Below, in pieces: positions 1-8,996 of a DNA stretch of 64,000 nt. The stretch is taken from assembly GCF_900637665.1 (NCBI RefSeq), contig NZ_LR134386.1, forward strand, positions 5,510,501 to 5,574,500, read 5' to 3'. Numbering within the stretch: the first letter of the stretch is position 1; every line of letters begins with the position of its first letter. Under the pieces are notes generated by a model. That model made no database searches, was not told the DNA's origin, and worked only from the letters and a program-made list of their open reading frames with translations. Made by a program: the position numbers and the translations under genes. This stretch comes from Chryseobacterium nakagawai (GTDB lineage: Bacteria; Bacteroidota; Bacteroidia; Flavobacteriales; Weeksellaceae).

Positions 1-695
1 TGCAAAAGCCCCAGAAAATGAGGGTTTTTTGGAAGCTGCTCATGAGGGAAATTAATGATTTGGGAGTTAATTCTTTCGGTCTTGTAGTCTTCACTTCGAT
101 CTTCGTGGGGGCAGTAGTAGCGATTCAAATGTTTAATAACTTTGATGCTTCATCATTTCCTATCCCTCCTTCATTTGTAGGATATGCAACAAAAGCAGTA
201 CTTGTTTTGGAATTTGCCCCTACCATTATCAGTTTGATTTTAGCAGGTAAAGTAGGATCATACATTGCTTCCAGTATTGGGACAATGCGAGTTTCTGAAC
301 AGATTGATGCCCTAGATATCATGGGAGTAAATTCACCCAATTTTTTGATCTTTCCAAAGATCATTTCCTGTATGATTTTTAATCCTCTTCTTATCGCTAT
401 CAGTATCGTATTTGGTATTGGCGGAGGGTATATTGCAGGAATTTTAACAGGAAACTGGACCGAAAACGACTATATTGTAGGGATCCAAATGTATATGCCT
501 AATCTATTTATCTATTATGCATTTACCAAAACCATAGTTTTTGCATTCATTATTGCAACGGTTCCTTCTTATTTTGGATATTTTGTGAAAGGAGGGTCTT
601 TGGAAGTAGGGAGAGCAAGTACCCAGGCAGTGGTATGGACAATGGTATTCATTATCATTTCCGAATTAATTTTAACCCAATTAATATTAAGCTGA
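1..695 (+). CDS. mlaE: MlaE-family ABC transporter permease (5'-truncated by window edge)
   Basis: Inner-membrane permease of a lipid-trafficking (Mla/Ttg2-type) ABC transporter, which in Gram-negative bacteria moves phospholipids between the membranes. The visible part is about 230 residues with several hydrophobic segments and the small-residue-rich stretches typical of MlaE, such as AGKVGSYIASSIGTMRVSEQ. The first ATG is at 18, but the frame is open to the left edge (codons for QKPQK precede it), and the family is usually about 245-260 residues, so I read the gene as starting outside the window. Its stop overlaps the start of the ATPase gene by one base (TGATG), which indicates translational coupling. 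Family assignment is confident; the substrate is inferred from the family. Confidence 0.9.
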   Translation, partial: QKPQKMRVFWKLLMREINDLGVNSFGLVVFTSIFVGAVVAIQMFNNFDASSFPIPPSFVGYATKAVLVLEFAPTIISLILAGKVGSYIASSIGTMRVSEQIDALDIMGVNSPNFLIFPKIISCMIFNPLLIAISIVFGIGGGYIAGILTGNWTENDYIVGIQMYMPNLFIYYAFTKTIVFAFIIATVPSYFGYFVKGGSLEVGRASTQAVVWTMVFIIISELILTQLILS

Positions 696-1504
696 TGATT
701 GAGGTAAAAGATCTTAAGAAAAGTTTTGGAGATGTTGAAGTACTTAAGGGAATTTCGACTTCATTTGATAAAGGAAAAGTAAACCTTATCATCGGACAGA
801 GTGGCTCTGGAAAAACCGTTTTTCTTAAAAGTTTATTGAATGTCTATATGCCATCATCCGGAGAAATTTTGTTTGACGGCCGGGATGTCAATACCATGAC
901 AAGAGAAGAAAAGCAACACCTTCGTTCAGAAATTGGAACTGTATTTCAGGGAAGTGCCTTATTTGACTCTTTAACAGTAGAGGAGAATATTATGTTTCCA
1001 TTGGATATGTTTACCAACCTTACTTTTAGAGAAAAAAAGAAAAGAGTTTTCGAAGTAATAGGAAGAGTACATCTTGATAAAGCAGGAAGGAAATTTCCTT
1101 CTGAAATTTCTGGTGGAATGCAAAAAAGGGTTGCCATTGCAAGAGCAATTGTAAACAACCCAAAGTATTTATTCTGCGATGAACCTAACTCAGGGCTGGA
1201 TCCATATACCTCTAAGGTTATTGATGATCTTCTTTATGAAATCACCAAGGAATACAATACTACAACAATCATCAACACTCACGATATGAATTCTGTAATG
1301 ACGATTGGCGAGAAAATTGTATACCTAAGACTTGGTATCAAGGAATGGGAAGGGAATAAAGATATCCTGATTACAGCAGGCAATAAAAATCTGATTGACT
1401 TCGTTTATTCTTCAGAACTATTTAAAGAGCTGAGAGAATATTTACTTGAGAATAACAAAACAATTGAGAATACAAAATTAGACGATAATGAAAAAGGTAC
1501 TTAG
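695..1504 (+). CDS. mlaF: MlaF-like ABC transporter ATP-binding protein
   Basis: Cytoplasmic ATPase partner of the upstream MlaE permease. Walker A is GQSGSGKT (about residues 34-41), the ABC signature SGGMQKR is at 139-145, and Walker B YLFCDEP follows at about 158. An in-frame ATG at 635 would add 20 residues that merely read through the end of the permease gene; I chose the ATG at 695 because it overlaps the permease stop and begins MIEVKDLKKSFG, the normal start of this family. The product is 269 residues, as expected. The stop lies 17 bases inside the next gene. The substrate-binding MlaD component is not visible in this window. Confidence 0.93.
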   Translation: MIEVKDLKKSFGDVEVLKGISTSFDKGKVNLIIGQSGSGKTVFLKSLLNVYMPSSGEILFDGRDVNTMTREEKQHLRSEIGTVFQGSALFDSLTVEENIMFPLDMFTNLTFREKKKRVFEVIGRVHLDKAGRKFPSEISGGMQKRVAIARAIVNNPKYLFCDEPNSGLDPYTSKVIDDLLYEITKEYNTTTIINTHDMNSVMTIGEKIVYLRLGIKEWEGNKDILITAGNKNLIDFVYSSELFKELREYLLENNKTIENTKLDDNEKGT

Positions 1505-2099
1505 TATAGCGTTAATAGGGTTTTCAATGTGGGCTTCTGCACAGATCTCACTGGCAGGAAAAGCCAATTTAATATTTCCTACAAGTTCACCCTCATGGTC
1601 CAATATTAAAGGAACTGTGAATGATGCCATTGAAGGAACAGGAAAAAACAATGTAGGGTTCAACGTAGGACTTTCATTAAAAGTAGGATTACCTACTTCA
1701 TTATTCCTAATGCCTGAAGTGTATTACACTCATTTTAAAAATGAGTTCACTACAGAGAACACTACTTTTGATGTGAAGAGCAACCGTATTGATGTTCCGG
1801 TCCTGTTAGGATATAACGTGTTAGGTAATATGTTAGGTGTTTTTGTAGGTCCGGTAGGAAGCTTTAACTTAAGCAAAGACAATACTTACAACGATTTTAA
1901 AGAAAATGCAAAAAATAACTTTACAGTAGGCTACCAGTTCGGAGCGCAGCTTGAAATTAAAAAGCTTATTGTAAATGCAAAATACGAAGGAGCTTTCAGT
2001 AAAGACGAAAGAAACTTCATTAATAAAGTTTCCGGTTCGGAGATCAGATATGATAACAGACCTAATCTATTTATGGTTGGTTTAGGATATAAATTTTAA
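1488..2099 (+). CDS. Outer-membrane beta-barrel protein (PorT-like)
   Basis: 203-residue exported protein. An N-terminal signal peptide of about 18 residues ends in ASA-Q. The rest is alternating amphipathic beta strands rich in Gly, Asn and aromatic residues and ends in LGYKF, a typical outer-membrane barrel terminus with a final Phe. It resembles the small PorT-like or OmpA-N barrels common in Bacteroidota. The start lies 17 bases inside the mlaF gene, so it is probably co-transcribed with mlaEF. A role in the same envelope-lipid system is possible, but only the gene context supports it. A strong hairpin terminator follows at 2124. Confidence 0.8.
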   Translation: MKKVLSIALIGFSMWASAQISLAGKANLIFPTSSPSWSNIKGTVNDAIEGTGKNNVGFNVGLSLKVGLPTSLFLMPEVYYTHFKNEFTTENTTFDVKSNRIDVPVLLGYNVLGNMLGVFVGPVGSFNLSKDNTYNDFKENAKNNFTVGYQFGAQLEIKKLIVNAKYEGAFSKDERNFINKVSGSEIRYDNRPNLFMVGLGYKF

Positions 2100-2123
2100 T
2101 CAACAATCGAAAACAACAACATT

Positions 2124-2158
2124 AAATCCTCAAATTTTAGATTTGAGGATTTTTATTT
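2124..2158 (+). terminator. Rho-independent terminator after mlaEF/barrel operon
   Basis: A perfect 12-bp inverted repeat (AAATCCTCAAAT / ATTTGAGGATTT, 5-nt loop) is followed by a T-rich tract. It overlaps the 3' end of the convergent gene at 2137-2448, which may use it too, although the minus strand lacks a good T run. Confidence 0.85.
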
Positions 2159-2448
2159 TGATTTTCAAGTTCAGCCTGGCGTTGTGCAATTTCTGCTGCC
2201 TGCTTTTCCAATTCTTCTTTTTCTTTCTGAAGCTGCTTGAATTCTTTTTTCTTCTGTTCAGCCTTTATAGCACTTCCTTTGCTCAAATAACCTACCATTC
2301 CCCCAATGATAAGCCCAATTCCTATCCCAGCCATTATTCCCATAATGTGAGAAATCCTGATCTGTTCTACAGCAAAATCGGTAGTAAGATAAAATAGTAA
2401 AGCAGAAACTGCTAAGAGGATAAGTCCGGTAATTGATAAACTCTTCAT
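2137..2448 (-). CDS. Small membrane protein with coiled-coil tail, unknown function
   Basis: 103 residues. Two hydrophobic helices (about residues 5-22 and 34-55, the second Gly-rich with a GIMAGIGIGLIIGG pattern) are followed by a strongly charged Lys/Glu/Gln-rich region (about 60-100) with a heptad pattern that should form a coiled coil, so the tail is probably cytoplasmic. I do not recognise a named family. It stands alone between convergent and divergent neighbours, and its 3' end lies inside the terminator of the upstream operon. Confidence 0.7.
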   Translation of the reverse strand: MKSLSITGLILLAVSALLFYLTTDFAVEQIRISHIMGIMAGIGIGLIIGGMVGYLSKGSAIKAEQKKKEFKQLQKEKEELEKQAAEIAQRQAELENQNKNPQI

Positions 2449-2599
2449 AATATTGTGTTTAAGTAATTATGTGATAAAAGCTCTACCAAATTTACTAAAA
2501 ATTTAATAAGTCTTTATAAGGAATAGTATTTAAATGGTGTTTTCAATCATAATACAACCATAATTATTCCAAATCATGTGAAAAGAAAAAATATTATTA

Positions 2600-2636
2600 A
2601 TAAAAAAGCGAACTCATTAAAAAAATCAGTCCGCTA
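2600..2636 (-). terminator. Terminator of the M48 protease gene
   Basis: On the minus strand AGCGGACT pairs with AGTTCGCT (one G-U pair), followed by a run of six T. It lies just past the stop of the M48 gene. Confidence 0.7.
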
Positions 2637-2656
2637 TTTTATAATAAGCTAATACA

Positions 2657-3463
2657 TTATAATTTTCCTCCTGCAGCTTTGTAATACTCTAAAGCTTTCG
2701 GTAAGTCTTTATTAATATCTGAAATTCTTGTATCGGGACTCGGGTGAGTAGATAAGAATTCCGGCTGTCTTGCGCCTGAAGAAGCGGCTTCCATTCTGTT
2801 CCAGAAAGGGATGGCTGCTCTTGGATCATAACCTGCCATAGACATCAGGTAAAGCCCCATTTCATCAGCTTCTGATTCCTGACCTCTCCCATACTTTAAT
2901 AATGCAACCTGTGAACCAATAGGATACACTTTCTGGAAAACACTTGCCCATTGTGCATTTGAAATCGCCCCGCCAAGAATAGCTCCTCCATATTGAGCCA
3001 TCATAGCCTGAGAAATTCTTTCATTTCCATGACCTGCCAATGCGTGAGAAACTTCATGTCCCATTACAACCGCAAGGCCATTATCATCCTTTGTAACTGG
3101 TAAAATTCCTGTATAAACAGCTACTTTACCTCCTGGCATACACCATGCATTTAATTCATTGCTTTGCAGAAGAGCAAATTCCCAACTATAATTGGCAAGA
3201 TCTGCAGATCTTCCAATATTTTGATAATATCTCTCTGCTGCATTTTTAATTCTATTTCCTACATTTACCACTCTCTTTGCATCTGCTGTTCCGGTAATAA
3301 GTTTACCCTTAGACAATGTCGTTTTGTATTCCTGTGCAGACATTGTTAAAATTTCTGAATTATTGGCCAGCTGTAAAGATGATCTTCCTGTAATTGGATT
3401 TGTAGTACAGGCAGCGACCAACAGAGCGAATGCTCCCATTCCTAATAGATGTGTAACTTTCAT
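2657..3463 (-). CDS. M48-family zinc metalloprotease lipoprotein
   Basis: 268-residue envelope protease. The N-terminal signal peptide ends in a lipobox (LVAAC, Cys at about residue 19), so it should be anchored in a membrane as a lipoprotein. The zinc motif HEVSH is at 136-140 and the downstream ESEAD at 196-200 supplies the third ligand, the pattern of M48 peptidases such as BepA, LoiP and YcaL. There is no TPR domain, so it is closer to LoiP/YcaL in layout. These enzymes degrade misfolded outer-membrane proteins. It appears monocistronic, with its own terminator. Confidence 0.9.
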   Translation of the reverse strand: MKVTHLLGMGAFALLVAACTTNPITGRSSLQLANNSEILTMSAQEYKTTLSKGKLITGTADAKRVVNVGNRIKNAAERYYQNIGRSADLANYSWEFALLQSNELNAWCMPGGKVAVYTGILPVTKDDNGLAVVMGHEVSHALAGHGNERISQAMMAQYGGAILGGAISNAQWASVFQKVYPIGSQVALLKYGRGQESEADEMGLYLMSMAGYDPRAAIPFWNRMEAASSGARQPEFLSTHPSPDTRISDINKDLPKALEYYKAAGGKL

Positions 3464-3522
3464 AGTTTGAGTGTTAATAATTCAACCTTAACAATTTTTA
3501 TTCCAAAATATTATAGAAGGAA

Positions 3523-3530
3523 TATATTTG
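3523..3530 (+). promoter_or_regulatory. Candidate -7 element upstream of the DUF4251-like gene
   Basis: TATATTTG matches the Bacteroidota -7 consensus TAnnTTTG and lies about 40 bp before the ATG. No clear -33 TTG is present at the right distance, so this is tentative. Confidence 0.4.
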
Positions 3531-3569
3531 CATACATTTTGCTGTTTAAATTTAATAATTATATCCATT

Positions 3570-4121
3570 ATGAAAAAGTATATTTCTATTCTGATGATCT
3601 TTGGATTTCTATTCAGTTTTCAAAGCTGTGCATCACAGGGTTCATCAGATCCGACAATAGTAAATGCATTAGTGAATTCTCAGGAATTTACTTTCTATGC
3701 ACAGAGAGCTAATCCTACAAATTATGATGTCATCAACGTTATGAACTCTATGCCTAATTCTACTTCAACCAGAATGTTGGACCTGAATGGCGGAAATTAT
3801 ACTATTGAAGTAAGTAAGGACAAAGTGGACGTAGTTCTTCCCTATTTTGGAAGATTATTCAATCCTTCTTTCGGTAATAGTGATAAAAACGGATATAGAT
3901 TTACTTCAAAGGATTTTGTCATTAATAAATCTCAGAATAAAAAAGGAACCTGGACTTTTCAGATCAAACCTAAAGATGTAAATACTGCTGAAGAAATTAA
4001 TATTGAGATCTTTAAAAACGGAAAGGCATTCGTTTCCATAAAAAGTAATGACAGACAGCCTATTAGTTATGACGGCTATGTTTCTAAAAGCGAAGTTAAA
4101 CAGGAAAAAGAAAAACTTTAA
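3570..4121 (+). CDS. DUF4251-like lipoprotein
   Basis: 183 residues from the ATG at 3570. The frame extends to an earlier ATG at 3528, but that would precede the signal peptide with 14 unrelated residues and overlap the promoter, so I use the later start. The signal peptide ends in a lipobox-like FQSC. The mature part (ALVNSQEFTFYAQRANP..., then alternating strands with an NGYRFTSKDF segment) matches the pattern of DUF4251, a family of small Bacteroidota periplasmic proteins without a known function. The last four bases overlap the convergent meaB gene. Confidence 0.75.
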   Translation: MKKYISILMIFGFLFSFQSCASQGSSDPTIVNALVNSQEFTFYAQRANPTNYDVINVMNSMPNSTSTRMLDLNGGNYTIEVSKDKVDVVLPYFGRLFNPSFGNSDKNGYRFTSKDFVINKSQNKKGTWTFQIKPKDVNTAEEINIEIFKNGKAFVSIKSNDRQPISYDGYVSKSEVKQEKEKL

Positions 4122-5110
4122 GTTCTGTTTTCACCCGATAAAAATTTTTCAACAAATAATTTTGCTTCAGTGCTTGGATTGGAAACCATCTCTGAAGCAT
4201 TTTTTTTATGCATTTGATAGGCTTCCTCTACATGATTACTCTTTTTCATCAGGGATAGGATATATTCCTGAACCCAGTACTCGAAGCGCTTTTCTGCCTG
4301 CTGAGTACGGATTTCTTCAAAACGTCCTGCTTTCTTTTTCAAATCAATAAACTCAGAGATCTTATCATATATTTCCTGTAGTCCTTCATTGTGTAAAGCA
4401 GAACCTAATAATACCGGGATTTTCCATCCTTTTTCTTTTGGTGGGATAAAGTCCAGGGCTCGTTTTAATTCAAGCCTGGTATTTTTTGCTTTCTGAAGAT
4501 TATCCTGATCTACTTTATTGATGAAGACAACATCTACCATTTCCATAATCCCTCGCTTGATTCCCTGTAGTTCATCTCCACCACCGATGATCTTAAGAAA
4601 TAAAAAGACATCAGTAATATCGGCCACCAAAACCTCAGATTGCCCTACCCCAACGGTTTCAATTAAAATATAATCATAGCCGGCTGCTTCACAGATCATC
4701 ATGGTTTCAAAGGTTGTATTGGCAACTCCGCCTAAGAATCCTGAACTTGGAGAAGGCCTTATAAATGCATTTTCTTCTTTTGCCAGTTCTTCCATACGGG
4801 TTTTATCTCCCAGAATACTTCCTTTATTGATTGAAGAACTGGGATCAATGGCAAGAACAGCCACCTTTTTCCCTTGAGCAATAGCCAATCTTCCGAAACT
4901 TTCAATAAAAGTAGATTTTCCAGCACCAGGTACTCCAGTTACTCCAACTCTTACAGAGTTTCCTGTTAAAGGCATAATTCTTTTCAGAAGGTCTTCCGCC
5001 TGTATCCTATGCTCAGCTTTTTTACTTTCAACTAAAGTAATAGCCTTTGCAATCAGACGTTTGTTACCTGACTGTATTCCCTCAATAAGTTCTTCTGTAG
5101 AAAATTTCAT
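4118..5110 (-). CDS. meaB: MeaB/ArgK: methylmalonyl-CoA mutase-associated GTPase
   Basis: P-loop GTPase of the G3E family that chaperones adenosylcobalamin loading and protects methylmalonyl-CoA mutase from inactivation. G1 is GVPGAGKS at about residues 59-66, the ETVGVGQSE segment is typical of MeaB, and NKVD is G4. The open frame starts at 5146, but the extra 12 residues are not family-like; MKFSTEELIEG at 5110 is the normal start, giving 330 residues. Its partner, the mutase large subunit, lies 12 kb away at 16758-18887. In many genomes the two are adjacent. The gene ends overlapping its convergent neighbour by four bases. Confidence 0.93.
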   Translation of the reverse strand: MKFSTEELIEGIQSGNKRLIAKAITLVESKKAEHRIQAEDLLKRIMPLTGNSVRVGVTGVPGAGKSTFIESFGRLAIAQGKKVAVLAIDPSSSINKGSILGDKTRMEELAKEENAFIRPSPSSGFLGGVANTTFETMMICEAAGYDYILIETVGVGQSEVLVADITDVFLFLKIIGGGDELQGIKRGIMEMVDVVFINKVDQDNLQKAKNTRLELKRALDFIPPKEKGWKIPVLLGSALHNEGLQEIYDKISEFIDLKKKAGRFEEIRTQQAEKRFEYWVQEYILSLMKKSNHVEEAYQMHKKNASEMVSNPSTEAKLFVEKFLSGENRT

Positions 5111-5279
5111 TGATTCAAAATTAATAATTAAAAAGCGAATGGTCAATAGTTCATTATTAATGGCAAAAATAAAAGAAGCTCAATAGTATATTTCGCATTG
5201 TATTATTCGCAATAATTCAAATTTTATTTCTTCTAAATTAAAACTACAACACACTGTATCAACGGGTTTCGGAATTTAT

Positions 5280-5287
5280 TACATTTG
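5280..5287 (+). promoter_or_regulatory. Candidate -7 element for the cytochrome pair
   Basis: TACATTTG fits TAnnTTTG and lies 21 bp before the first cytochrome ATG. I see no convincing -33 element. Confidence 0.4.
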
Positions 5288-5308
5288 TTATCTATCAAAA
5301 TAAGAAAC

Positions 5309-5602
5309 ATGAAAAAACTCATTGCTGCGGCATCATTCACTGCTATTCTATTGGTTTCCTGTACTCCTAAAGCATCAACATCTGCTGCTACAGCAGGTAC
5401 TTCAACGTCTACTGCGGAAGAGATCGCCCAAGGAAAAACTATTTTTGAAAACTCTTGTGGAAAGTGTCATAAGCTACCTGATCCTACGTCACATAATTCT
5501 GTACAGTGGGTAGGTATTATGAATGCAATGGCACCCAAGGCAAAGCTTACGGATGACCAGCACAAATGGGTTTATGATTACATTGTTTCAGTGAAAAAAT
5601 AA
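5309..5602 (+). CDS. Small c-type cytochrome lipoprotein
   Basis: 97 residues from the ATG at 5309; an upstream ATG at 5285 would place eight residues before the signal peptide. The signal ends in a lipobox (LLVSC, about residue 18), a Ser/Thr/Ala-rich linker follows, and then a single haem site CGKCH at 50-54. The likely distal axial ligand is Met in the NAMAPKAKL segment (about residue 74). This is the fold of a class I monohaem cytochrome c held to a membrane, probably a small periplasmic electron carrier. It is tandem with a close paralog 24 bp downstream. Confidence 0.88.
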   Translation: MKKLIAAASFTAILLVSCTPKASTSAATAGTSTSTAEEIAQGKTIFENSCGKCHKLPDPTSHNSVQWVGIMNAMAPKAKLTDDQHKWVYDYIVSVKK

Positions 5603-5626
5603 TTCAACAAACAAAATAATAAAGGT

Positions 5627-5914
5627 ATGAGAAAGTTAATCTTAAGCGGTATTGCAGCATCAGCATTTCTGGTATCCTGCGGACCTAAAAGTACGGCTGT
5701 AACAGGCCCTAAGTATACCTCATCTGAGCAATTGGCTCAAGGGAAGACTATTTTTGAAAATTCCTGTGCAAAATGCCATAAACTGCCAGAGCCTACCAAG
5801 CATGACAATCAGGGCTGGATCAACACTTTAAGCAGAATGGCTCCTAAAGCTAAGCTTAATGATGACCAACATCAAATGGTCTATGACTATCTTATCTCTG
5901 TAAATAAAAAATAA
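5627..5914 (+). CDS. Small c-type cytochrome lipoprotein, tandem paralog
   Basis: 95 residues, with a lipobox FLVSC near residue 18, haem motif CAKCH at 47-51 and a probable axial Met at 71 in SRMAPKAKL. It shares the pattern EQLAQGKTIFENSC-KCHKLP with the preceding gene, so the two arose by duplication. They are 24 bp apart and end at a strong shared terminator, hence one transcript. No oxidase, reductase or cytochrome maturation gene lies beside them, so the electron donor and acceptor cannot be told from the sequence. Confidence 0.88.
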   Translation: MRKLILSGIAASAFLVSCGPKSTAVTGPKYTSSEQLAQGKTIFENSCAKCHKLPEPTKHDNQGWINTLSRMAPKAKLNDDQHQMVYDYLISVNKK

Positions 5915-5940
5915 GCTTTCAAATGAAAGCTTATTTTTTT
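5913..5940. terminator. Bidirectional terminator between cytochromes and M36 protease
   Basis: AAGCTTTC-AAAT-GAAAGCTT hairpin with T7 on the plus strand and T6 on the minus strand, shared by two convergent units. Confidence 0.9.
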
Positions 5941-5962
5941 AATTATCATTAAAAGAAAACTC

Positions 5963-6207
5963 TTATCTCACAATAAGCTTTTCTGTCTGGGTTTTATCTC
6001 CCTGCTGAATATGAACCATATAAACTCCTTTCTGCAATTCCTTTGTAGAAATGGCTTTCTTCGATCCGGACTCTCTGGCGTCTGAAAACACTAATTTTCC
6101 GGACATATCAAATACTTTAATCTTCACCTCCTTGGAAGATTTGTCAATATTTCCTACAAAGAATTCATCATAGGTAGGATTAGGAAATACTATAAATTTA
6201 TTGTTTA
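5963..6207 (-). repeat. 245-bp direct repeat, copy 1 (sorting-domain coding region)
   Basis: Differs from 8752-8996 at four positions by my reading, all silent: both copies encode the same last 80 residues. The sequences diverge directly upstream. Confidence 0.9.
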
Positions 6208-8533
6208 TTACTTTAGCCTCATCAATTGCCAATGAGACATTACATTCAGCAGGAATTGTAAAGTCTTCTACCTGATCCTTCATGCTAAATATGTTTCCAA
6301 AACTTGCATTTACACCCAATCCTCTTTTAGCGAATGCTTTCCATATCAAACATTTATCAGCACTTGAATTTCCAATCGCATCAGCCTGAAGAATCGCATT
6401 TCTTCCATCTATAAATGTAGGGTTACAAGTTTGTAGCTTCAAACCATCCATTACAATTTGTATTACTTTTGCGTTTCCTGATGTTGTACTGGCCAGCACA
6501 TCGTTGTTATATCCATATTTTTCAATATATTTCCAGGCAAGATCCCAAAGCATAGTTGCCCAAATAAATCCTACAGCATGGGCTCCTATCGCTGAGTTAG
6601 TCTTTCCATATGTGTAATTGTTGATTGCAAAATCAGGAGAGTATTTAGATGGTCTAATCCCTACATCTGTTGTTGACTGATTCATTGTATATGTTCCAAG
6701 ACTTCTTGCTAAAGAAGAAGTATCCCCTGGTCTGGTTGTAAGCATCAAAGCAAAAAAATCAGACCATCCCTCACCCATTTGCTCAGGATAATAAAGACAG
6801 TCATAACCATCTCCTGTTAGTCTATTAGAAATCCCATGTCCATATTCATGAGCAACAATTCCATTATCCCAACCTGAATGTTTGAAACCATTGAAATCAT
6901 ATTTCAGCGTTGTATTAATTATTGCACCTCCTGTAATTTGGTTAACAAGGAAGTCTCCCTCTGTTTTACCAACTATGATCGCCGGAATCGTTAATTCCTG
7001 GCTATTTCCACCTCCCATTGTAGGAGGAGTATCAGAAGTGAGATGATAATAAATGGCTCCGATAGCTCCGGCGTTTTGTAAGTTTTTCAACTTAATTAAA
7101 TTCGGGCACGATGTACTAGCTTCTACTACCGCTATTTTTCCTGTTAAGCTACCTGCTGCAACATTTACACAAGCATCAAGAGGTATTGAAAGAGCTAAGT
7201 CACCTGTAACCTCTTGACCAGTTGCTAATTTATTACCAAAAGAAGCTCCTGACGACAACACTATAGGCCTGTTTACCATTGTTGCTGGAGAATTGTACTT
7301 ATATCTTACAATAGGATCAGCGGCAGACTGTTCTCTAGTCCAGAGATACATTTGCATGATAGGCGAGTCAAATTCTATTACACCATTCGTTTCCAATTCG
7401 TACCCCGAATAAAAAGCAGCATTATTAAAGGCACTTCCATCAAAAGCTTCTGCTTTTACTGCATCACCTTCTATCCCTCCTTTTCCAAAATTATTTATTT
7501 GAAAATTTCTGGCCGGCTCTGTAAATCCAAATTTATAGAATATATCATGCATTTTATTATTCATATAAAATAGATTGGTGATAGCAGCATCCTGATAGGT
7601 AAGTGGATTTATATATCTTCCTTCATCAAAGGTGAAATTAAAATTGAGAGCACTTCCTCCGTCAGGAGAATATCCAGGAACATCCATATCATCTATGTCT
7701 GAATAGGCATACACATTATTCCCTCGTGTAGTGCTATAATTATTTATTCCATCAGAGTGCCATCCTTCCGGAGAAGCGGCTAAATCCCAAGGGTTACTTA
7801 CAATTGTTCTGGAGCCGAATGTAGGAGCCTCAACAGGCAGAGGAAAGACATTATATGATGCATTAGTAGGGGTCAGCAAATGAACTGGATCAATCACTTC
7901 TGAATTTTTATTTACTGGAAAATGAGGTCCTGATTTTATTTCAGGTTCGACATATTCCTGTGAATCAGCTCCTGAACGGCAATAAATTGTACTATTATTT
8001 TTGTTTAATATTTCACCAGTACTGGCATCGGCAATCACGTGCCATATATCTGAAGAATTTTTATCTGAGACAAATAATTCTTTTGAATGTACATATACTT
8101 TATTTTTTTCAAAATAAATGTCTGGCAAATATCTTACTCTGGAAATTTCATCTAATCCTAGTTTCTCTTTCAATGATTCTTCTGAAAATCTTTCCTGAAT
8201 CTTTTTCTGATTAGCCACTACCAGATTTTTGCTAAAATCATTTCTTTCTGAGATAATCTTATCTTCTTTAATCACTACTTTCCCTAGTGCTTTAAAAACA
8301 CGAAGTCCATTATAAGTTTGCTGTACATTAACAATATTGGCTTTTAAGCTTTTGGAGACGTCTTCGTTCAGGATGACAATTCCAACATTATCATTCCTAT
8401 TACTTTTTTGAATTAAATCTCCAGTTTTCTCATAATAATCTTCAATCAGTTTTTTAGAGTTTTGGGCACTTGTGTAGTTGCTGGTTAAAAATAAAGCCAC
8501 AGAAATGGGCAATAAAAAAAAGTTTTTATTCAT
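5963..8533 (-). CDS. M36 fungalysin-like metalloprotease, T9SS substrate (copy 1)
   Basis: 856-residue secreted protease. In order: signal peptide (about 1-24), an FTP-type propeptide with the NVQQTYNGLRVF motif (about 50-100), and the catalytic domain with a PA-type insertion at about 430-545. The zinc site is HEYGH at 562-566, with the third ligand probably Glu in EGWSD at 588-592. The C-terminal T9SS type A sorting domain begins near 777 (FPNPTYDEFF) and ends KLIVR. M36 enzymes degrade extracellular protein. It is a tandem paralog of 8752-11340, each with its own terminator. The last 245 bp are nearly identical to the paralog although the catalytic parts have diverged. Confidence 0.93.
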   Translation of the reverse strand: MNKNFFLLPISVALFLTSNYTSAQNSKKLIEDYYEKTGDLIQKSNRNDNVGIVILNEDVSKSLKANIVNVQQTYNGLRVFKALGKVVIKEDKIISERNDFSKNLVVANQKKIQERFSEESLKEKLGLDEISRVRYLPDIYFEKNKVYVHSKELFVSDKNSSDIWHVIADASTGEILNKNNSTIYCRSGADSQEYVEPEIKSGPHFPVNKNSEVIDPVHLLTPTNASYNVFPLPVEAPTFGSRTIVSNPWDLAASPEGWHSDGINNYSTTRGNNVYAYSDIDDMDVPGYSPDGGSALNFNFTFDEGRYINPLTYQDAAITNLFYMNNKMHDIFYKFGFTEPARNFQINNFGKGGIEGDAVKAEAFDGSAFNNAAFYSGYELETNGVIEFDSPIMQMYLWTREQSAADPIVRYKYNSPATMVNRPIVLSSGASFGNKLATGQEVTGDLALSIPLDACVNVAAGSLTGKIAVVEASTSCPNLIKLKNLQNAGAIGAIYYHLTSDTPPTMGGGNSQELTIPAIIVGKTEGDFLVNQITGGAIINTTLKYDFNGFKHSGWDNGIVAHEYGHGISNRLTGDGYDCLYYPEQMGEGWSDFFALMLTTRPGDTSSLARSLGTYTMNQSTTDVGIRPSKYSPDFAINNYTYGKTNSAIGAHAVGFIWATMLWDLAWKYIEKYGYNNDVLASTTSGNAKVIQIVMDGLKLQTCNPTFIDGRNAILQADAIGNSSADKCLIWKAFAKRGLGVNASFGNIFSMKDQVEDFTIPAECNVSLAIDEAKVINNKFIVFPNPTYDEFFVGNIDKSSKEVKIKVFDMSGKLVFSDARESGSKKAISTKELQKGVYMVHIQQGDKTQTEKLIVR

Positions 8534-8684
8534 GGTTTGTTTTTTGGTATCTCTAAAATAAAGATTATCATTAGAAAACCATAGTAAATCACAAATTTTA
8601 TTCCATCATTGTTGAATTATATTTTTTTATTCAATCTTTTTCTATTTTACAGATACTCTACTAAAGATTTTATTTTTCAGCCAA

Positions 8685-8721
8685 TAAAAAAATCCGAAGG
8701 AATATTTATTCTCTCCGGATT
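8685..8721 (-). terminator. Terminator of M36 protease copy 2
   Basis: On the minus strand, AATCCGGAG and CTTCGGATT (one G-U pair) plus an inner GAATA/TATTC pairing form a hairpin followed by T7. Confidence 0.8.
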
Positions 8722-8751
8722 ATCTATGTTATCTTAATATATTTTCAATAA

Positions 8752-8996
8752 TTATCTCACAATAAGCTTTTCTGTCTGGGTTTTATCTCCCTGCTGAATA
8801 TGAACCATATAAACTCCTTTCTGCAATTCCTTTGTAGAAATGGCTTTCTTTGATCCGGACTCTCTGGCGTCTGAAAACACTAATTTTCCGGACATATCAA
8901 ATACTTTAATCTTAACTTCCTTGGAAGATTTATCAATATTTCCTACAAAGAATTCATCATAGGTAGGATTAGGAAATACTATAAATTTATTGTTTA
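8752..8996 (-). repeat. 245-bp direct repeat, copy 2 (sorting-domain coding region)
   Basis: Partner of 5963-6207, same orientation, four silent substitutions. It suggests recent gene conversion or domain copying. Confidence 0.9.

Noticed and set aside
635..694. An earlier ATG for the MlaF-like ATPase, adding 20 residues.
   Set aside because: It lies inside the permease gene and the added residues are not family-like; the ATG at 695 overlaps the permease stop and gives the standard start.
2143..2397. Plus-strand ORF of 84 codons rich in Phe and Leu.
   Set aside because: It is the antisense shadow of the coiled-coil membrane protein gene.
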